In this document: positions 36,787-45,514 of the stretch, in pieces
Numbering within the stretch: the first letter of the stretch is position 1
Layout: every line of letters begins with the position of its first letter
Made by a program: the position numbers and the translations under genes
The notes under the pieces: generated by a model
What the model was told of the DNA's origin: nothing
The model's input: only the letters and a program-made list of their open reading frames with translations
Databases searched by the model: none
Origin: Beggiatoa leptomitoformis
GTDB lineage: Bacteria; Pseudomonadota; Gammaproteobacteria; Beggiatoales; Beggiatoaceae
Length of the DNA stretch: 64,000 nt
Direction: 5' to 3'
Assembly (NCBI RefSeq): GCF_001305575.3
Contig: NZ_CP012373.2
Location: 2,428,261 to 2,492,260, forward strand

Positions 36787-37581
36787 ATGCGTATAAAACA
36801 AACTGTAGGATTACTTACCATACTACTATCTGCATTACTCATGCAGAACGTGATGGCAGAATTATTAACAAAAACGGTGCAATATAAAATAGGCGACAAA
36901 CAATTTGAAAGCACCCTCGTTTATGAAGCAACGGATACCACAAAACGTCCGGGGGTTGTGATGGTTCCCAACTGGTTAGGCCCTACAGAAGCCGCATTAG
37001 CTGACGCGAAAAAAATCGCCGCCAAAGGCTATGTTGTTCTTATGACAGACATGTATGGTGTTGATATTCGCCCAAAAAACATGGACGAAGCGGGTGTAGC
37101 GGCAAAAACGGTTCGTGACGATCGACACATGATGCGCGAGCGGATAAACCAAGCCCTAACAATGCTAAAAGCACAAGCTGACACAAGTCCGCTTGATATT
37201 AACAAACTCGCGGCAGTTGGCTATTGTTTTGGCGGTGGAACAGTCTTAGAACTAGCACGCAGCGGGGCTGACATCGCAGGTGTCGTCTCATTTCATGGCA
37301 ACCTAGACACCCCCAATCTGGCAGATGCAAAACAAATTAAGGCAAAAATATTAGTCCTACATGGCGCGAATGACCCCTATGTTCCCCCCGAACAAGTAGA
37401 TACATTCACCAAAGAAATGCGTGATGCGAAAACCGATTGGCAACTAGTCAGTTTTGGCGGCGCGGTTCACTCCTTTTCTGACCCACTCGCAAATATGGAA
37501 GGCGCACATTACAACGAAAAAGTTGCAACCCGTGCTTACCTCATGATGGATAACTTCTTCGCCGAAATTTTTCCTAAATAA
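36787..37581 (+). CDS. Secreted dienelactone hydrolase family protein
   Basis: A protein of 264 residues with a signal peptide (MRIKQTVGLLTILLSALLMQNVMA), so it is periplasmic. The dienelactone-hydrolase triad is visible: Cys nucleophile in VGYCFGGG, Asp in HGANDPYVPP and His in GGAVHSF. The family opens ester or lactone rings; the real substrate is unknown. GGGAG precedes the ATG. It is transcribed alone. Confidence 0.88.
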   Translation: MRIKQTVGLLTILLSALLMQNVMAELLTKTVQYKIGDKQFESTLVYEATDTTKRPGVVMVPNWLGPTEAALADAKKIAAKGYVVLMTDMYGVDIRPKNMDEAGVAAKTVRDDRHMMRERINQALTMLKAQADTSPLDINKLAAVGYCFGGGTVLELARSGADIAGVVSFHGNLDTPNLADAKQIKAKILVLHGANDPYVPPEQVDTFTKEMRDAKTDWQLVSFGGAVHSFSDPLANMEGAHYNEKVATRAYLMMDNFFAEIFPK

Positions 37582-37963
37582 CCCGAGTATCGTCAATAAA
37601 AATTTACTAATGCCAAAGAAGCAAAGACAAGTCATTTCCCCAATGGGAGACTATCTAAAGCAAAATTCTTCGCATTAAAAAATAAAAAGTAATACGGATA
37701 ACACCACTTCAAACAGTGTTATCCGTCCCACTTATTGACCAAAGAAACGCATTGCAAAAAGAGCTAACCCAGCCCCCTATTAGCAACACCTTAATGTTCT
37801 TTCACACCCAAGCCCAGTCCGCTCTACAACATCTCACTGTCATGCTTTTGTCATCATTTTTCTAAGATAGTCCGTCGCGGTGCGTTTATAATGGTAAGTG
37901 AAACGGTCAGCCCATTGCTGACTTTAATCCACCACTACCGACAAAAACAGGACTTTTGGCTAA
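37582..37963. other. Intergenic region upstream of metX
   Basis: About 380 bases. It contains a perfect 11-bp hairpin ACGGATAACAC (37694-37704) / GTGTTATCCGT (37716-37726), with an A/T-rich run on its left side. A tight hairpin GTCAGC CCATT GCTGAC (37906-37922) ends 41 bases before the metX start. No known SAM riboswitch could be recognised. The promoter of metX is expected here. Confidence 0.5.
37694..37726. terminator. Hairpin in the dienelactone hydrolase-metX gap
   Basis: A perfect 11-bp stem with an 11-base loop and no T-run on the plus strand. Similar bases reappear in the metW terminator (GATAACACT...AGTGTTATC). Confidence 0.55.
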
Positions 37964-39100
37964 ATGGCAGACACTTTTCCATCTGACTCCATTGGGTTAG
38001 TAACGCCGCAAACGCTCCATTTTGACGCGCCTTTAACGTTAGACTGTGGGCGTACTTTGCCACGTTACGATATTATTTATGAGACCTATGGACAACTCAA
38101 TGCAAACCGCTCCAATGCCGTACTAATTTGCCATGCACTGAGTGGCGACCACCATGCTGCGGGTTATCACAGCACACAAGATAAAAAACCGGGCTGGTGG
38201 GATAGCGCGATAGGCATAGGTAAACCCATAGATACGACACGCTTTTTTGTCGTTTGCTTAAATAATTTAGGTGGTTGTAAAGGCTCAACAGGACCAACAA
38301 GTCTCAATCCCGAGACAGGAAAACCGTTTGGCCCTGATTTTCCAATCATAACCGTACGCGATTGGGTTAATGCACAAGCCCAATTAAGCGACGTACTAGG
38401 CATTCACCAATGGGCTGCTGTGGTTGGTGGCAGTTTAGGCGGTATGCAAGCACTACAATGGACAATTGATTATCCAGACCGTGTGCGCCATTGCGTTGCC
38501 ATTGCCGCCGCGCCAAAACTGTCCGCGCAAAATATCGCGTTTAATGAAGTTGCTCGCCAAGCCATCATGACCGACCCCGATTTTCATGCAGGGCATTATT
38601 ACGAAAAAAATGTTATTCCACGTCAAGGACTAATGTTAGCGCGGATGCTAGGACATATCACCTATTTATCCGATGACTCCATGCGGGCAAAATTCGGACG
38701 CGAACTGCGCGAAGGAAAACTAAATTTTAGCTTTGATGTTGAATTTCAAATTGAAAGCTACCTACGCTACCAAGGACATTCATTCGTCGACCGTTTTGAT
38801 GCAAACACCTATTTATTAATGACAAAAGCCCTAGACTATTTTGACCCCGCCAGTGAACACAACCACGATTTAGCCCAAGCCTTCGCCAATGTAAAAGCCC
38901 AATTTTTAATTGCGGCGTTTACCAGTGATTGGCGTTTTTCACCCGCCCGTTCCCGCGAAATTGTTAAAGCCTTACTCGATAATAAAAAACAAGTCAGCTA
39001 TGCCGAAATCAAAGCTGATGATGGGCATGATGCGTTTTTAATGCCTATCCCCCTCTACCAACAAATCTTCCGTGCTTATATGCAACGTATTGAAATATAA
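37964..39100 (+). CDS. metX: Homoserine O-acyltransferase
   Basis: A protein of 378 residues of the alpha/beta-hydrolase fold MetX family. It activates homoserine by acetyl or succinyl transfer for methionine synthesis. The nucleophile motif is [14 protein letters not shown]. The oxyanion region is [14 protein letters not shown], with [13 protein letters not shown] following. The acid lies in [12 protein letters not shown] and the catalytic His in DDGHDAFLM. Whether it uses acetyl-CoA or succinyl-CoA cannot be settled from sequence by eye. metW follows by 14 bases, a conserved pair. Confidence 0.92.
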   Translation: MADTFPSDSIGLVTPQTLHFDAPLTLDCGRTLPRYDIIYETYGQLNANRSNAVLICHALSGDHHAAGYHSTQDKKPGWWDSAIGIGKPIDTTRFFVVCLNNLGGCKGSTGPTSLNPETGKPFGPDFPIITVRDWVNAQAQLSDVLGIHQWAAVVGGSLGGMQALQWTIDYPDRVRHCVAIAAAPKLSAQNIAFNEVARQAIMTDPDFHAGHYYEKNVIPRQGLMLARMLGHITYLSDDSMRAKFGRELREGKLNFSFDVEFQIESYLRYQGHSFVDRFDANTYLLMTKALDYFDPASEHNHDLAQAFANVKAQFLIAAFTSDWRFSPARSREIVKALLDNKKQVSYAEIKADDGHDAFLMPIPLYQQIFRAYMQRIEI

Positions 39101-39114
39101 AGGGGGAGAATAAA

Positions 39115-39717
39115 ATGGAGTTACGTACAGATTTAGCATTAATTGGTCAATGGATTAAACCCAATTCCCATGTTTTAGACTTAGGTTGTGGCGACGGTAC
39201 TTTACTAGCACAACTGCATGAAGAGCGACAAGTAACGGGCTATGGCTTGGAAATTGACGACAATAAAATTGTCCATTGCATAGAAAAAGGGGTGAATGTC
39301 ATCCATACCGATTTAAATCAAGGTCTATCGGATTTTACCGATAACAGCTTTGATTATGTCATCATGTCAGAAACGTTGCAGGCAATACATCGCCCTGATT
39401 TGCTATTACAGGAAATGTTACGGGTAGGACGGGAAGGAATTATAGCCTTTCCCAATTTTGGTCATTGGGAATGTCGCCTATCCTTATTTTTTGGCGGACG
39501 AATGCCCGTTTCTGAAGCATTACCAAACCCTTGGTATAACACAGAAAACATTCATTTATGTACACTGTATGACTTTGAAAAATTATGTGAAGAACTAGGC
39601 GTAACCATTTTACAACGCGCTGCGGTTGACCGTTATCATCGCCCACGAACAGGAATGCGGATATTGCCGAATTTATTTGCAGAAATTGCCTTGTATCGGT
39701 TTTGTCGGCAACGCTAA
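39115..39717 (+). CDS. metW: MetW methyltransferase-like protein
   Basis: A protein of 200 residues. The SAM motif is HVLDLGCGDGTLLAQL, VIMSETLQAI is the acidic-loop region, and FPNFGHWECRLSLFFGGRMPVSE is the MetW-specific motif. RTGMRILPNLFAE closes the chain. MetW works with MetX in homoserine acylation, but its exact role is debated. It shares a transcript with metX (GGGGGAG before the ATG). Confidence 0.93.
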   Translation: MELRTDLALIGQWIKPNSHVLDLGCGDGTLLAQLHEERQVTGYGLEIDDNKIVHCIEKGVNVIHTDLNQGLSDFTDNSFDYVIMSETLQAIHRPDLLLQEMLRVGREGIIAFPNFGHWECRLSLFFGGRMPVSEALPNPWYNTENIHLCTLYDFEKLCEELGVTILQRAAVDRYHRPRTGMRILPNLFAEIALYRFCRQR

Positions 39718-39723
39718 AAAATG

Positions 39724-39751
39724 GATAACACTGCTTTTTTTGAGTGTTATC
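39724..39751 (+). terminator. Terminator after metW
   Basis: The 9-bp stem GATAACACT (39724-39732) / AGTGTTATC (39743-39751) has a T-rich loop. It lies directly downstream of the metW stop. Confidence 0.65.
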
Positions 39752-39985
39752 TATAAAATGAAAAATTTATTTTTCATTAGTTCAATAATCTCTTTAATTT
39801 TATTTGGATAAGCAATTTTATCGATTTACTGATAGAGTTCGAACTCTTCATCTTATGTAAAACACATAGTGGATGAATAAGCTATCATCGCCCCAACTGT
39901 TCTAATAGGACTGTTAATCAAAGAGATATTATAGGTACGAGTTTTTATTCGTACCTATCACCTATCATAAAACCAATCAAATCCC

Positions 39986-41995
39986 TTAAGTCCCAATCTT
40001 CCCGCCATTCCCCTTTGTAATCACAATGGTAGAAGAACGTGGACGACCATTAGGGTCAAAATCGGGCCAGTTACTTGCAACGTGTGGATTTGCGGGGGTG
40101 GGACGGGTTGTGCCTAATTGTGCTTGTAGCCCTTTTGGCACATCACCGGGATGTTGCACATTAATAAACAGTGTTTTTTGGTCGGGGGTGCTAATTATTC
40201 CTGTGACTTCGCAACCAATAGGACCTGTGAAGAAACGACGAATTTCGCCTGTTGTTGGGTCTGAGGCTAACATTTGATTATTGCCAAATGCTGCCATTTC
40301 CCCATCTAACATGACAGTATCACTCATGTCTGTTTCAATCCATAAGCGTCCGCTGTTATCAAACCATAAGCCATCAGGACAGGCAAAAATATCGCCTTTG
40401 ATGTTGCCTTGATTTTCAGCAACGGTACTGGCGGGATTGCCTGCTAATACGTATATATCCCATTTCAGGGTTAAAGCAGCTGGGTCATTGTTGGTTTCTG
40501 ACCAACGTAAAATATGTCCCATGATGTTTTTTGCACGTGGATTCGCGGCATCGGTTGCGGGATTGTTGGTTGTACCGCGTCCAGAATTGTTGGTAAGGGT
40601 AACGTAAACTTGTTTGTTTTTGGGGTTAATGGCAACCCATTCTGGTCTATCCATTGGGGTTGCGCCGACTAGTGTTGCTGCCGCACGGGCTTTGATTAAC
40701 ACTTCAGCTTGGTCAGCAAAGCCATTTTCAGCCGTTAAGCCGTTTTGTCCGTAAATCAGGGGTAACCAAACGCCTGTACCGTCAGCCTTGTATTGGGCAA
40801 CGTATAGAATGCCGTCGTCTAAAATACCTGTACCCACTGCCATATTAGCGGCACGGTTATTTTTGTCATAAGCACGATTACTGATGAATTTGTAGATAAA
40901 TTCGTTGGTTTTATCGTCACCTAAATAGACAACAACGCGATTGTCATTAGCCAGTACATGTGCGGCGTTTTCGTGGCTGAAACGTCCTAAAGCGGTGCGT
41001 TTGATAGGTTTGGAAGTTGGGTCAAAAGGGTCTATTTCGACTACCCAGCCGAAACGATTAACTTCATGGGGTTCTTTGTTGATGTTAAAGCGGTCGTAGT
41101 GTACTTCCCATGAGTAATTTGTTCCGCTACTGCTGACGCGGTCACGGCTAACAATGGCTTGCATTTCTGCAGTCAATTCGCTGGCATTGGGGATAATAAA
41201 ATAGTTTTGATAGTTTTCTTCGCAGGTTAAATAAGTACCCCAAGGAGTTGTGCCATTAGCGCAGTTATTTAGTGTGCCTATCACTTCTCGCCCTGTTGGG
41301 TCTGCACTGGTTTGTAGTAGGCGTGACCCTGCTGCCGCGCCACTTATGGTCATTGGTGTGTGGGTGGTAATCCGACGACCATAGGAAGAGGGACGTACAA
41401 CGCTCCAATCACTGCCACTTTTACGCACTTCAATGACGCTAACGCCATGTGCGGCCATTTCTTTATTAGTTTTTTCTATTGTATAGCCTGCTTTGTCATC
41501 TCGATAGCCACCTGTTGTGTGGAGGATTGCATCATCTATATACTCATGATTCATAACCAATAGTCCTTGAGAGGAGGAGTTACCGCCTGTCAGTTGGTCT
41601 ATGGGGAAATAGTGCATACCATCGTGATGCGCGCCCGCTTGTACCATTTGTTCAGCCGCAGTATTGGAGGCATCTATACGGAAAGCTGCACCATCGGACA
41701 CAGGGTCACCCCAACGGTATAGAACTTTTGCAGTGTAACCGTCAGGAACAACATGTTTATCTTCTGTGCTAATAGGAACGGATTTAAAGCCTAAACTGGG
41801 TAAATCTTCTTCGTCATTATCATCGTTACAACCCGCGAGGCTCATGCCAAACATGGAAACCATCGCAAATCCTAAACCACCTTGTAATACTTGGCGACGG
41901 GATAAGCGAATTTCTAATATATCGTTAAAATGGGGATTATTAGGATGAGGGTTGCCAATTTCTGCGGGTAAATCATCAAATTGTTTATCTTTCAT
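39986..41995 (-). CDS. phoX: PhoX-type alkaline phosphatase (DUF839), Tat-exported lipoprotein-like
   Basis: A protein of 669 residues. The N-terminus has a twin-arginine signal SRRQVLQGG, a hydrophobic stretch and the lipobox-like LAGC. The mature part belongs to the PhoX family: VMNHEYIDD, GTLNNCANGTTPWGTYLTCEENY, GRFSHENAAHV and ETDMSDTVMLDG are its calcium/iron-site regions. PhoX releases phosphate from phosphoesters in the periplasm. A three-repeat PhoB site lies 68-96 bases upstream. The gene is alone, so control by phosphate is very likely. Confidence 0.92.
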   Translation of the reverse strand: MKDKQFDDLPAEIGNPHPNNPHFNDILEIRLSRRQVLQGGLGFAMVSMFGMSLAGCNDDNDEEDLPSLGFKSVPISTEDKHVVPDGYTAKVLYRWGDPVSDGAAFRIDASNTAAEQMVQAGAHHDGMHYFPIDQLTGGNSSSQGLLVMNHEYIDDAILHTTGGYRDDKAGYTIEKTNKEMAAHGVSVIEVRKSGSDWSVVRPSSYGRRITTHTPMTISGAAAGSRLLQTSADPTGREVIGTLNNCANGTTPWGTYLTCEENYQNYFIIPNASELTAEMQAIVSRDRVSSSGTNYSWEVHYDRFNINKEPHEVNRFGWVVEIDPFDPTSKPIKRTALGRFSHENAAHVLANDNRVVVYLGDDKTNEFIYKFISNRAYDKNNRAANMAVGTGILDDGILYVAQYKADGTGVWLPLIYGQNGLTAENGFADQAEVLIKARAAATLVGATPMDRPEWVAINPKNKQVYVTLTNNSGRGTTNNPATDAANPRAKNIMGHILRWSETNNDPAALTLKWDIYVLAGNPASTVAENQGNIKGDIFACPDGLWFDNSGRLWIETDMSDTVMLDGEMAAFGNNQMLASDPTTGEIRRFFTGPIGCEVTGIISTPDQKTLFINVQHPGDVPKGLQAQLGTTRPTPANPHVASNWPDFDPNGRPRSSTIVITKGNGGKIGT

Positions 41996-42062
41996 AGTGT
42001 TTGCTCGTGCTAAACGGGGTTCTTAAGGACGGCTTAAGCTAGCACAGGCGTATGAAATAACG

Positions 42063-42091
42063 TTGACAGTCTGATGACAGTAACATGACAA
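42063..42091 (-). promoter_or_regulatory. Pho box with three direct repeats upstream of phoX
   Basis: On the minus strand the repeats TTGTCAT, CTGTCAT and CTGTCAA lie at exactly 11-base spacing (42085-42091, 42074-42080, 42063-42069). This matches the PhoB consensus of CTGTCAT direct repeats 11 bases apart. It stands 68-96 bases before the phoX ATG. Confidence 0.9.
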
Positions 42092-42120
42092 AAAGAAAAA
42101 TAATCAGTATTTTCTATTCG

Positions 42121-42810
42121 TTAGAATATTGATGGGGTTGTTTTTTTGTAGAGCAAATCCCAAACACCATGTCCGTGACGATGTCCACGTTGTTCGAATT
42201 TGGTTAAGGGACGGTCAGCAGGGCGGGGCGCGTAGCTGTTTGGTGCGGTCATATTCTGAAATTGTGGGCTTGCTTCCATCACTTGTAACATTTGTTCAGC
42301 GTAATCTTGCCAATCCGTTGCCAAATGAAAAATACCTTCTGTTGTTAGGCGACTGGCTAACAGTTCGACAAAAGCAGCTTGTACTAAACGACGTTTATTA
42401 TGGCGTTTTTTATGCCAAGGGTCGGGGAAAAAAAGATAAACGGTGTCCAAACTGGCTAAAGCGATATGATTTTGCAGTAGTAAAACGGCATCGCCATTAA
42501 AAAGACGGATATTAGTGATATTCTCCGCCTCGATTTGTTTTAACACTTTGCCAAAACCGGGTAAATGTACATCAATTCCTAAATAGTCATTTTCAGGATG
42601 TTGTTGCGCCATTTCTAGTAAGGCATCGCCCATACCGAACCCAATTTCTAAATGTTTGGGTTGGGAGCGTGCAAATAAGTCGTTTAAATCGAGTACACCA
42701 ACAGGGTCAACACCGTAGCGTGACCATAAGTTAGTATAAGCAAGTTGTTGTGAGGGAGTCATGCGCCCATTACGGCGGACAAAACTACGGATATTGGTGA
42801 GCGGTTGCAT
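42121..42810 (-). CDS. trmB: tRNA (guanine-N7-)-methyltransferase
   Basis: A protein of 229 residues matching TrmB, which methylates G46 of tRNA to m7G. Motif I is HLEIGFGMGDALLEMA, then YLGIDVHLPG and the conserved VYLFFPDPWHKKRHNKRRL. PLTKFEQRGHRHGHGVWDL ends the chain. The N-terminal ~45 residues include RSFVRRNGRMTPSQ. It is transcribed towards phoX but separated from it by the Pho box. Confidence 0.96.
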   Translation of the reverse strand: MQPLTNIRSFVRRNGRMTPSQQLAYTNLWSRYGVDPVGVLDLNDLFARSQPKHLEIGFGMGDALLEMAQQHPENDYLGIDVHLPGFGKVLKQIEAENITNIRLFNGDAVLLLQNHIALASLDTVYLFFPDPWHKKRHNKRRLVQAAFVELLASRLTTEGIFHLATDWQDYAEQMLQVMEASPQFQNMTAPNSYAPRPADRPLTKFEQRGHRHGHGVWDLLYKKTTPSIF

Positions 42811-42859
42811 GACTTAAACAATGTAGCGTGAAGTGACACAGTATAAAAACTGTGTAGGA

Positions 42860-42926
42860 TTTTTCCCGGCTCACTGGAAATGTTCAATAATATCCATTAG
42901 CAATAAGGAACGACAACCGGGAAAAA
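42860..42926. repeat. Long-loop inverted repeat between trmB and rpmE
   Basis: A perfect 10-bp inverted repeat TTTTTCCCGG (42860-42869) / CCGGGAAAAA (42917-42926) encloses 47 bases. A shorter hairpin ACACAGT/ACTGTGT is next to it. It may terminate rpmE. Confidence 0.5.
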
Positions 42927-42973
42927 CACAATGGCAGGAATTAACAGCCGTTATAGGCACATACATGTGCTGA

Positions 42974-43183
42974 TTAAGCGGCTTTATTACCATATTTGCG
43001 ACGGAATTTATCAACACGACCGCCCGTATCTAAAATCTTTTGCTTACCAGTGTAAAAGGGATGGCAAGCAGAACACACGTCAAGGTGCAAATCTTTTTTA
43101 GTAGTAGAACGGGTTTTAAAAGTATTACCACAGCTACACGTGACATTGATTTCTGTGTAGGTGGGATGAATCTCGGGCTTCAT
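42974..43183 (-). CDS. rpmE: Ribosomal protein L31 (zinc-binding type)
   Basis: A protein of 69 residues from the ATG at 43183 (MKPEIHPTY), a standard L31 start; an earlier TTG at 43201 is not needed. It has the zinc-ligand cysteines CSCGN and [12 protein letters not shown], so it is the C+ form of bacterial L31. It is part of the 50S subunit. A GAGG ribosome site lies upstream, somewhat far from the ATG. Confidence 0.96.
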   Translation of the reverse strand: MKPEIHPTYTEINVTCSCGNTFKTRSTTKKDLHLDVCSACHPFYTGKQKILDTGGRVDKFRRKYGNKAA

Positions 43184-43653
43184 AATAACTAAAAACCTCA
43201 ATTTTTATCGCTGGGTGTGGTTTTAATGGGTAAACAAAACGGCAATATATTCTAATGATATTACCCGTAAACAGCAAGTTATTTATCGGTGAATAAAAAT
43301 AGTCTGTTTGTATGATTAAACTGTGATTTTACAATGTCCCAACTGGATGAACGGTTAATATTTTAAGCTTTTATCGTTTCACGATGATTGAATATAGACT
43401 GCACTAAACTAGCAATCAAGCGCGGAATACGTTATATAATCAATATCGCTTTCTGCTACTGTTCCACGTCTCTGGTGCAACTCAGCGACGCATTATGAAG
43501 TTCAATATTTAAAACGATACCAACATATCGCATTTCCATTGATGGACGACCCTTACTTTATTATGTAACTGGTTGGAAAAATTTATGTTTCCGACCATGC
43601 GTATCATGGCTAGTCTTAATCATTCCTAGTGTCACATACTAAATAGTATTAAT
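43184..43653. other. Intergenic region between rpmE and DUF486 gene
   Basis: About 470 bases between divergent genes. TATAAT at 43435-43440 could be a -10 element, but no good -35 matches it. No coding frame, tRNA or recognisable RNA gene was seen. Confidence 0.5.
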
Positions 43654-43995
43654 ATGCCCGTTATTTTTCAAACCGTTATCCTACTTAGTTTATCCAATGT
43701 ATTCATGACATTTGCGTGGTACGCCCATTTAAAACACTTGAATAGTCATCCTTGGTATATCGCGGCATTATTAAGTTGGGGGGTGGCATTATTTGAATAT
43801 TTACTACAAGTGCCTGCTAATCGCATTGGTTATACAGAATTTAATTTATCACAGTTAAAAATATTACAAGAATTTATTACACTAACAGTTTTTGTGCCGT
43901 TTTCCCTGTTTTATATGCAACAACCCTTAAAATTAGACTATTTATGGGCAGCATTATGTTTAATTGGTGCGGTATATTTTATTTTTCGCAGTTAA
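43654..43995 (+). CDS. DUF486 small membrane protein
   Basis: A protein of 113 residues with four predicted membrane helices (for example VILLSLSNVFMTFAWYAHL, YIAALLSWGVALFEYLL and LWAALCLIGAVYFIF). LKHLNSHPWYIAALLSWG and EYLLQVPANRIGY match the DUF486 family of inner-membrane proteins related to small drug/metabolite transporter folds. The function is unknown. The ATG is at 43654, without a strong ribosome site. It may form an operon with the V4R and ABC genes downstream (31-base gap). Confidence 0.85.
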   Translation: MPVIFQTVILLSLSNVFMTFAWYAHLKHLNSHPWYIAALLSWGVALFEYLLQVPANRIGYTEFNLSQLKILQEFITLTVFVPFSLFYMQQPLKLDYLWAALCLIGAVYFIFRS

Positions 43996-44026
43996 AACAA
44001 TAAGTTTAGAGTGGAGGAGAAAAACA

Positions 44027-44770
44027 ATGAATAAACCCAAAGTTGCCATTACCCTCAGCGTTGATGCAAATCCCGGTGTATTAGGACATACGGTCGCCCT
44101 TTTGCTAGAATCAGGACTTAAATATCAGAAACACCGTTTAGTTAGTAATGCTGACCAAAGCGAAAATATATTAACGTTAGAAGCAACGGGAGAAGTTTCA
44201 CCCGAATTACAAACGCATCTCATCACCATACCGGGTGTACATGCCGTTGTTAAAATTGAATCCTCTGTGGTGAAAAACCCCGAAAACATCTTGCAACCAG
44301 AATCACCCAGTGTTGATAACATTGTTAAATTTTGGCAAACCCCCAGAGCTATTGAACTGATTCAACAGTTTGAAAGTGGCTTGAAAAGCAAAGAACGTGA
44401 ACAAAAATCCACCCAGTTTGGCGAACAAATTGGCTGTTTACTCTCAGAAGAATATACCGACATACTATTTACACAAACATCAATTGATGACGCTTTACGT
44501 CAGGTTGTTGTCCCCGCATTAGGTAATTTTGTCGAAACAGAAATAAAAAACAATGCCTTATATCTCATTCGCTCCGATTTTGTCAATGCACCGCGTGGTA
44601 AACTCAAATTGTTATTGGGCTTAGACCAAGAACGTTGTTATGTGATTAGCGGCATAGTACAAGGCTTACTTAATCAAAGTGCTACGTTGCCGAAAATATG
44701 TGTTCGTCGTAGCAAATGTGTCGCGGCTGGAGACTCCATGTGTGTGCTACAAGTCGATGTCGCTAAATAA
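44027..44770 (+). CDS. V4R-type (4-vinyl reductase-like) sensor domain protein
   Basis: A protein of 247 residues from the ATG at 44027 (GGAGGAG upstream). The N-terminal ~80 residues resemble an ACT-like regulatory fold (KVAITLSVDANPGVLGHTVALLLESG). The C-terminal half ends in the V4R Cys-rich motif: VSGIVQGLL-like helices, then ICVRRSKCVAAGDSMCVLQ. V4R domains bind small hydrophobic ligands or metals. The N-terminal assignment is less certain. It lies 2 bases before an ABC ATPase, so both are co-translated. Confidence 0.72.
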   Translation: MNKPKVAITLSVDANPGVLGHTVALLLESGLKYQKHRLVSNADQSENILTLEATGEVSPELQTHLITIPGVHAVVKIESSVVKNPENILQPESPSVDNIVKFWQTPRAIELIQQFESGLKSKEREQKSTQFGEQIGCLLSEEYTDILFTQTSIDDALRQVVVPALGNFVETEIKNNALYLIRSDFVNAPRGKLKLLLGLDQERCYVISGIVQGLLNQSATLPKICVRRSKCVAAGDSMCVLQVDVAK

Positions 44771-44772
44771 TC

Positions 44773-45507
44773 ATGACAGTTTCAACGGCTGACACATTTA
44801 TTCTTGAATTTAAAGAGGTTTGTAAACAATATTCCCCAACACAACCCGTGTTTACAGATATTAACTTACAAGTCAAGCAAGGTGAGTTTTTTGGATTAGT
44901 AGGCGTTAATGGTGCGGGAAAAACAACGCTCATCAAAAGTCTATTAGATTTTTGTGCAATTAATCATGGCACTATTCGCTTATTTAATCACACCCACACT
45001 AAACCGATTGCTCGTCAACATCTTGCCTTTTTTCCTGAACATTTCGCGCCACCCGTCTTTCTAACAGGACAAGGTTTTTTACACTATATGGCACGCCTAC
45101 ACGGGCAGCTATATGATAAAAATAAGATAGAAAAGCTCTGTCAAGCACTAGACCTAAACAGTATCGCCCTACAACAACCCATTAAAAGCTATTCCAAAGG
45201 CATGGCACAAAAATTAGGACTAGCCGCTTGTTTTTCAGCCGACAAAAAATTGCTTGTCATGGATGAGCCGATGAGCGGTCTAGACCCTAAAGCCCGTGCT
45301 TATCTAAAACGCTATTTACTCAACCTAAAAGCACAAGGCACAACTCTTTTTTTTAGCACCCATTTACTCGTTGATGTAGAAAATTTGTGCGACCGTATGG
45401 CAATACTACACGCGGGACAATTGCGCTTTATTGGTACACCTGCGGAATGTTGCGCCCGTTTTAACAGCACCGACATAGAACAAGCCTATTTAAATGCTAT
45501 TACCTAA
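44773..45507 (+). CDS. ABC transporter ATP-binding protein without a visible permease
   Basis: A protein of 244 residues. Walker A is GVNGAGKTTLI, the signature-like motif is SYSKGMAQKLGLA, Walker B is LLVMDEPMSGLDP and the H-loop is FFSTHLL. It resembles NatA/CcmA-type exporters of the ABC-2 class. The expected permease is missing: the next gene is on the other strand. It starts 2 bases after the V4R gene. Confidence 0.92.
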   Translation: MTVSTADTFILEFKEVCKQYSPTQPVFTDINLQVKQGEFFGLVGVNGAGKTTLIKSLLDFCAINHGTIRLFNHTHTKPIARQHLAFFPEHFAPPVFLTGQGFLHYMARLHGQLYDKNKIEKLCQALDLNSIALQQPIKSYSKGMAQKLGLAACFSADKKLLVMDEPMSGLDPKARAYLKRYLLNLKAQGTTLFFSTHLLVDVENLCDRMAILHAGQLRFIGTPAECCARFNSTDIEQAYLNAIT

Positions 45508-45514
45508 CGCTAGG

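Noticed and set aside
37860-37963. SAM riboswitch upstream of metX
   Set aside because: Only a small hairpin is seen; none of the conserved core patterns of known SAM riboswitch classes could be matched by eye.
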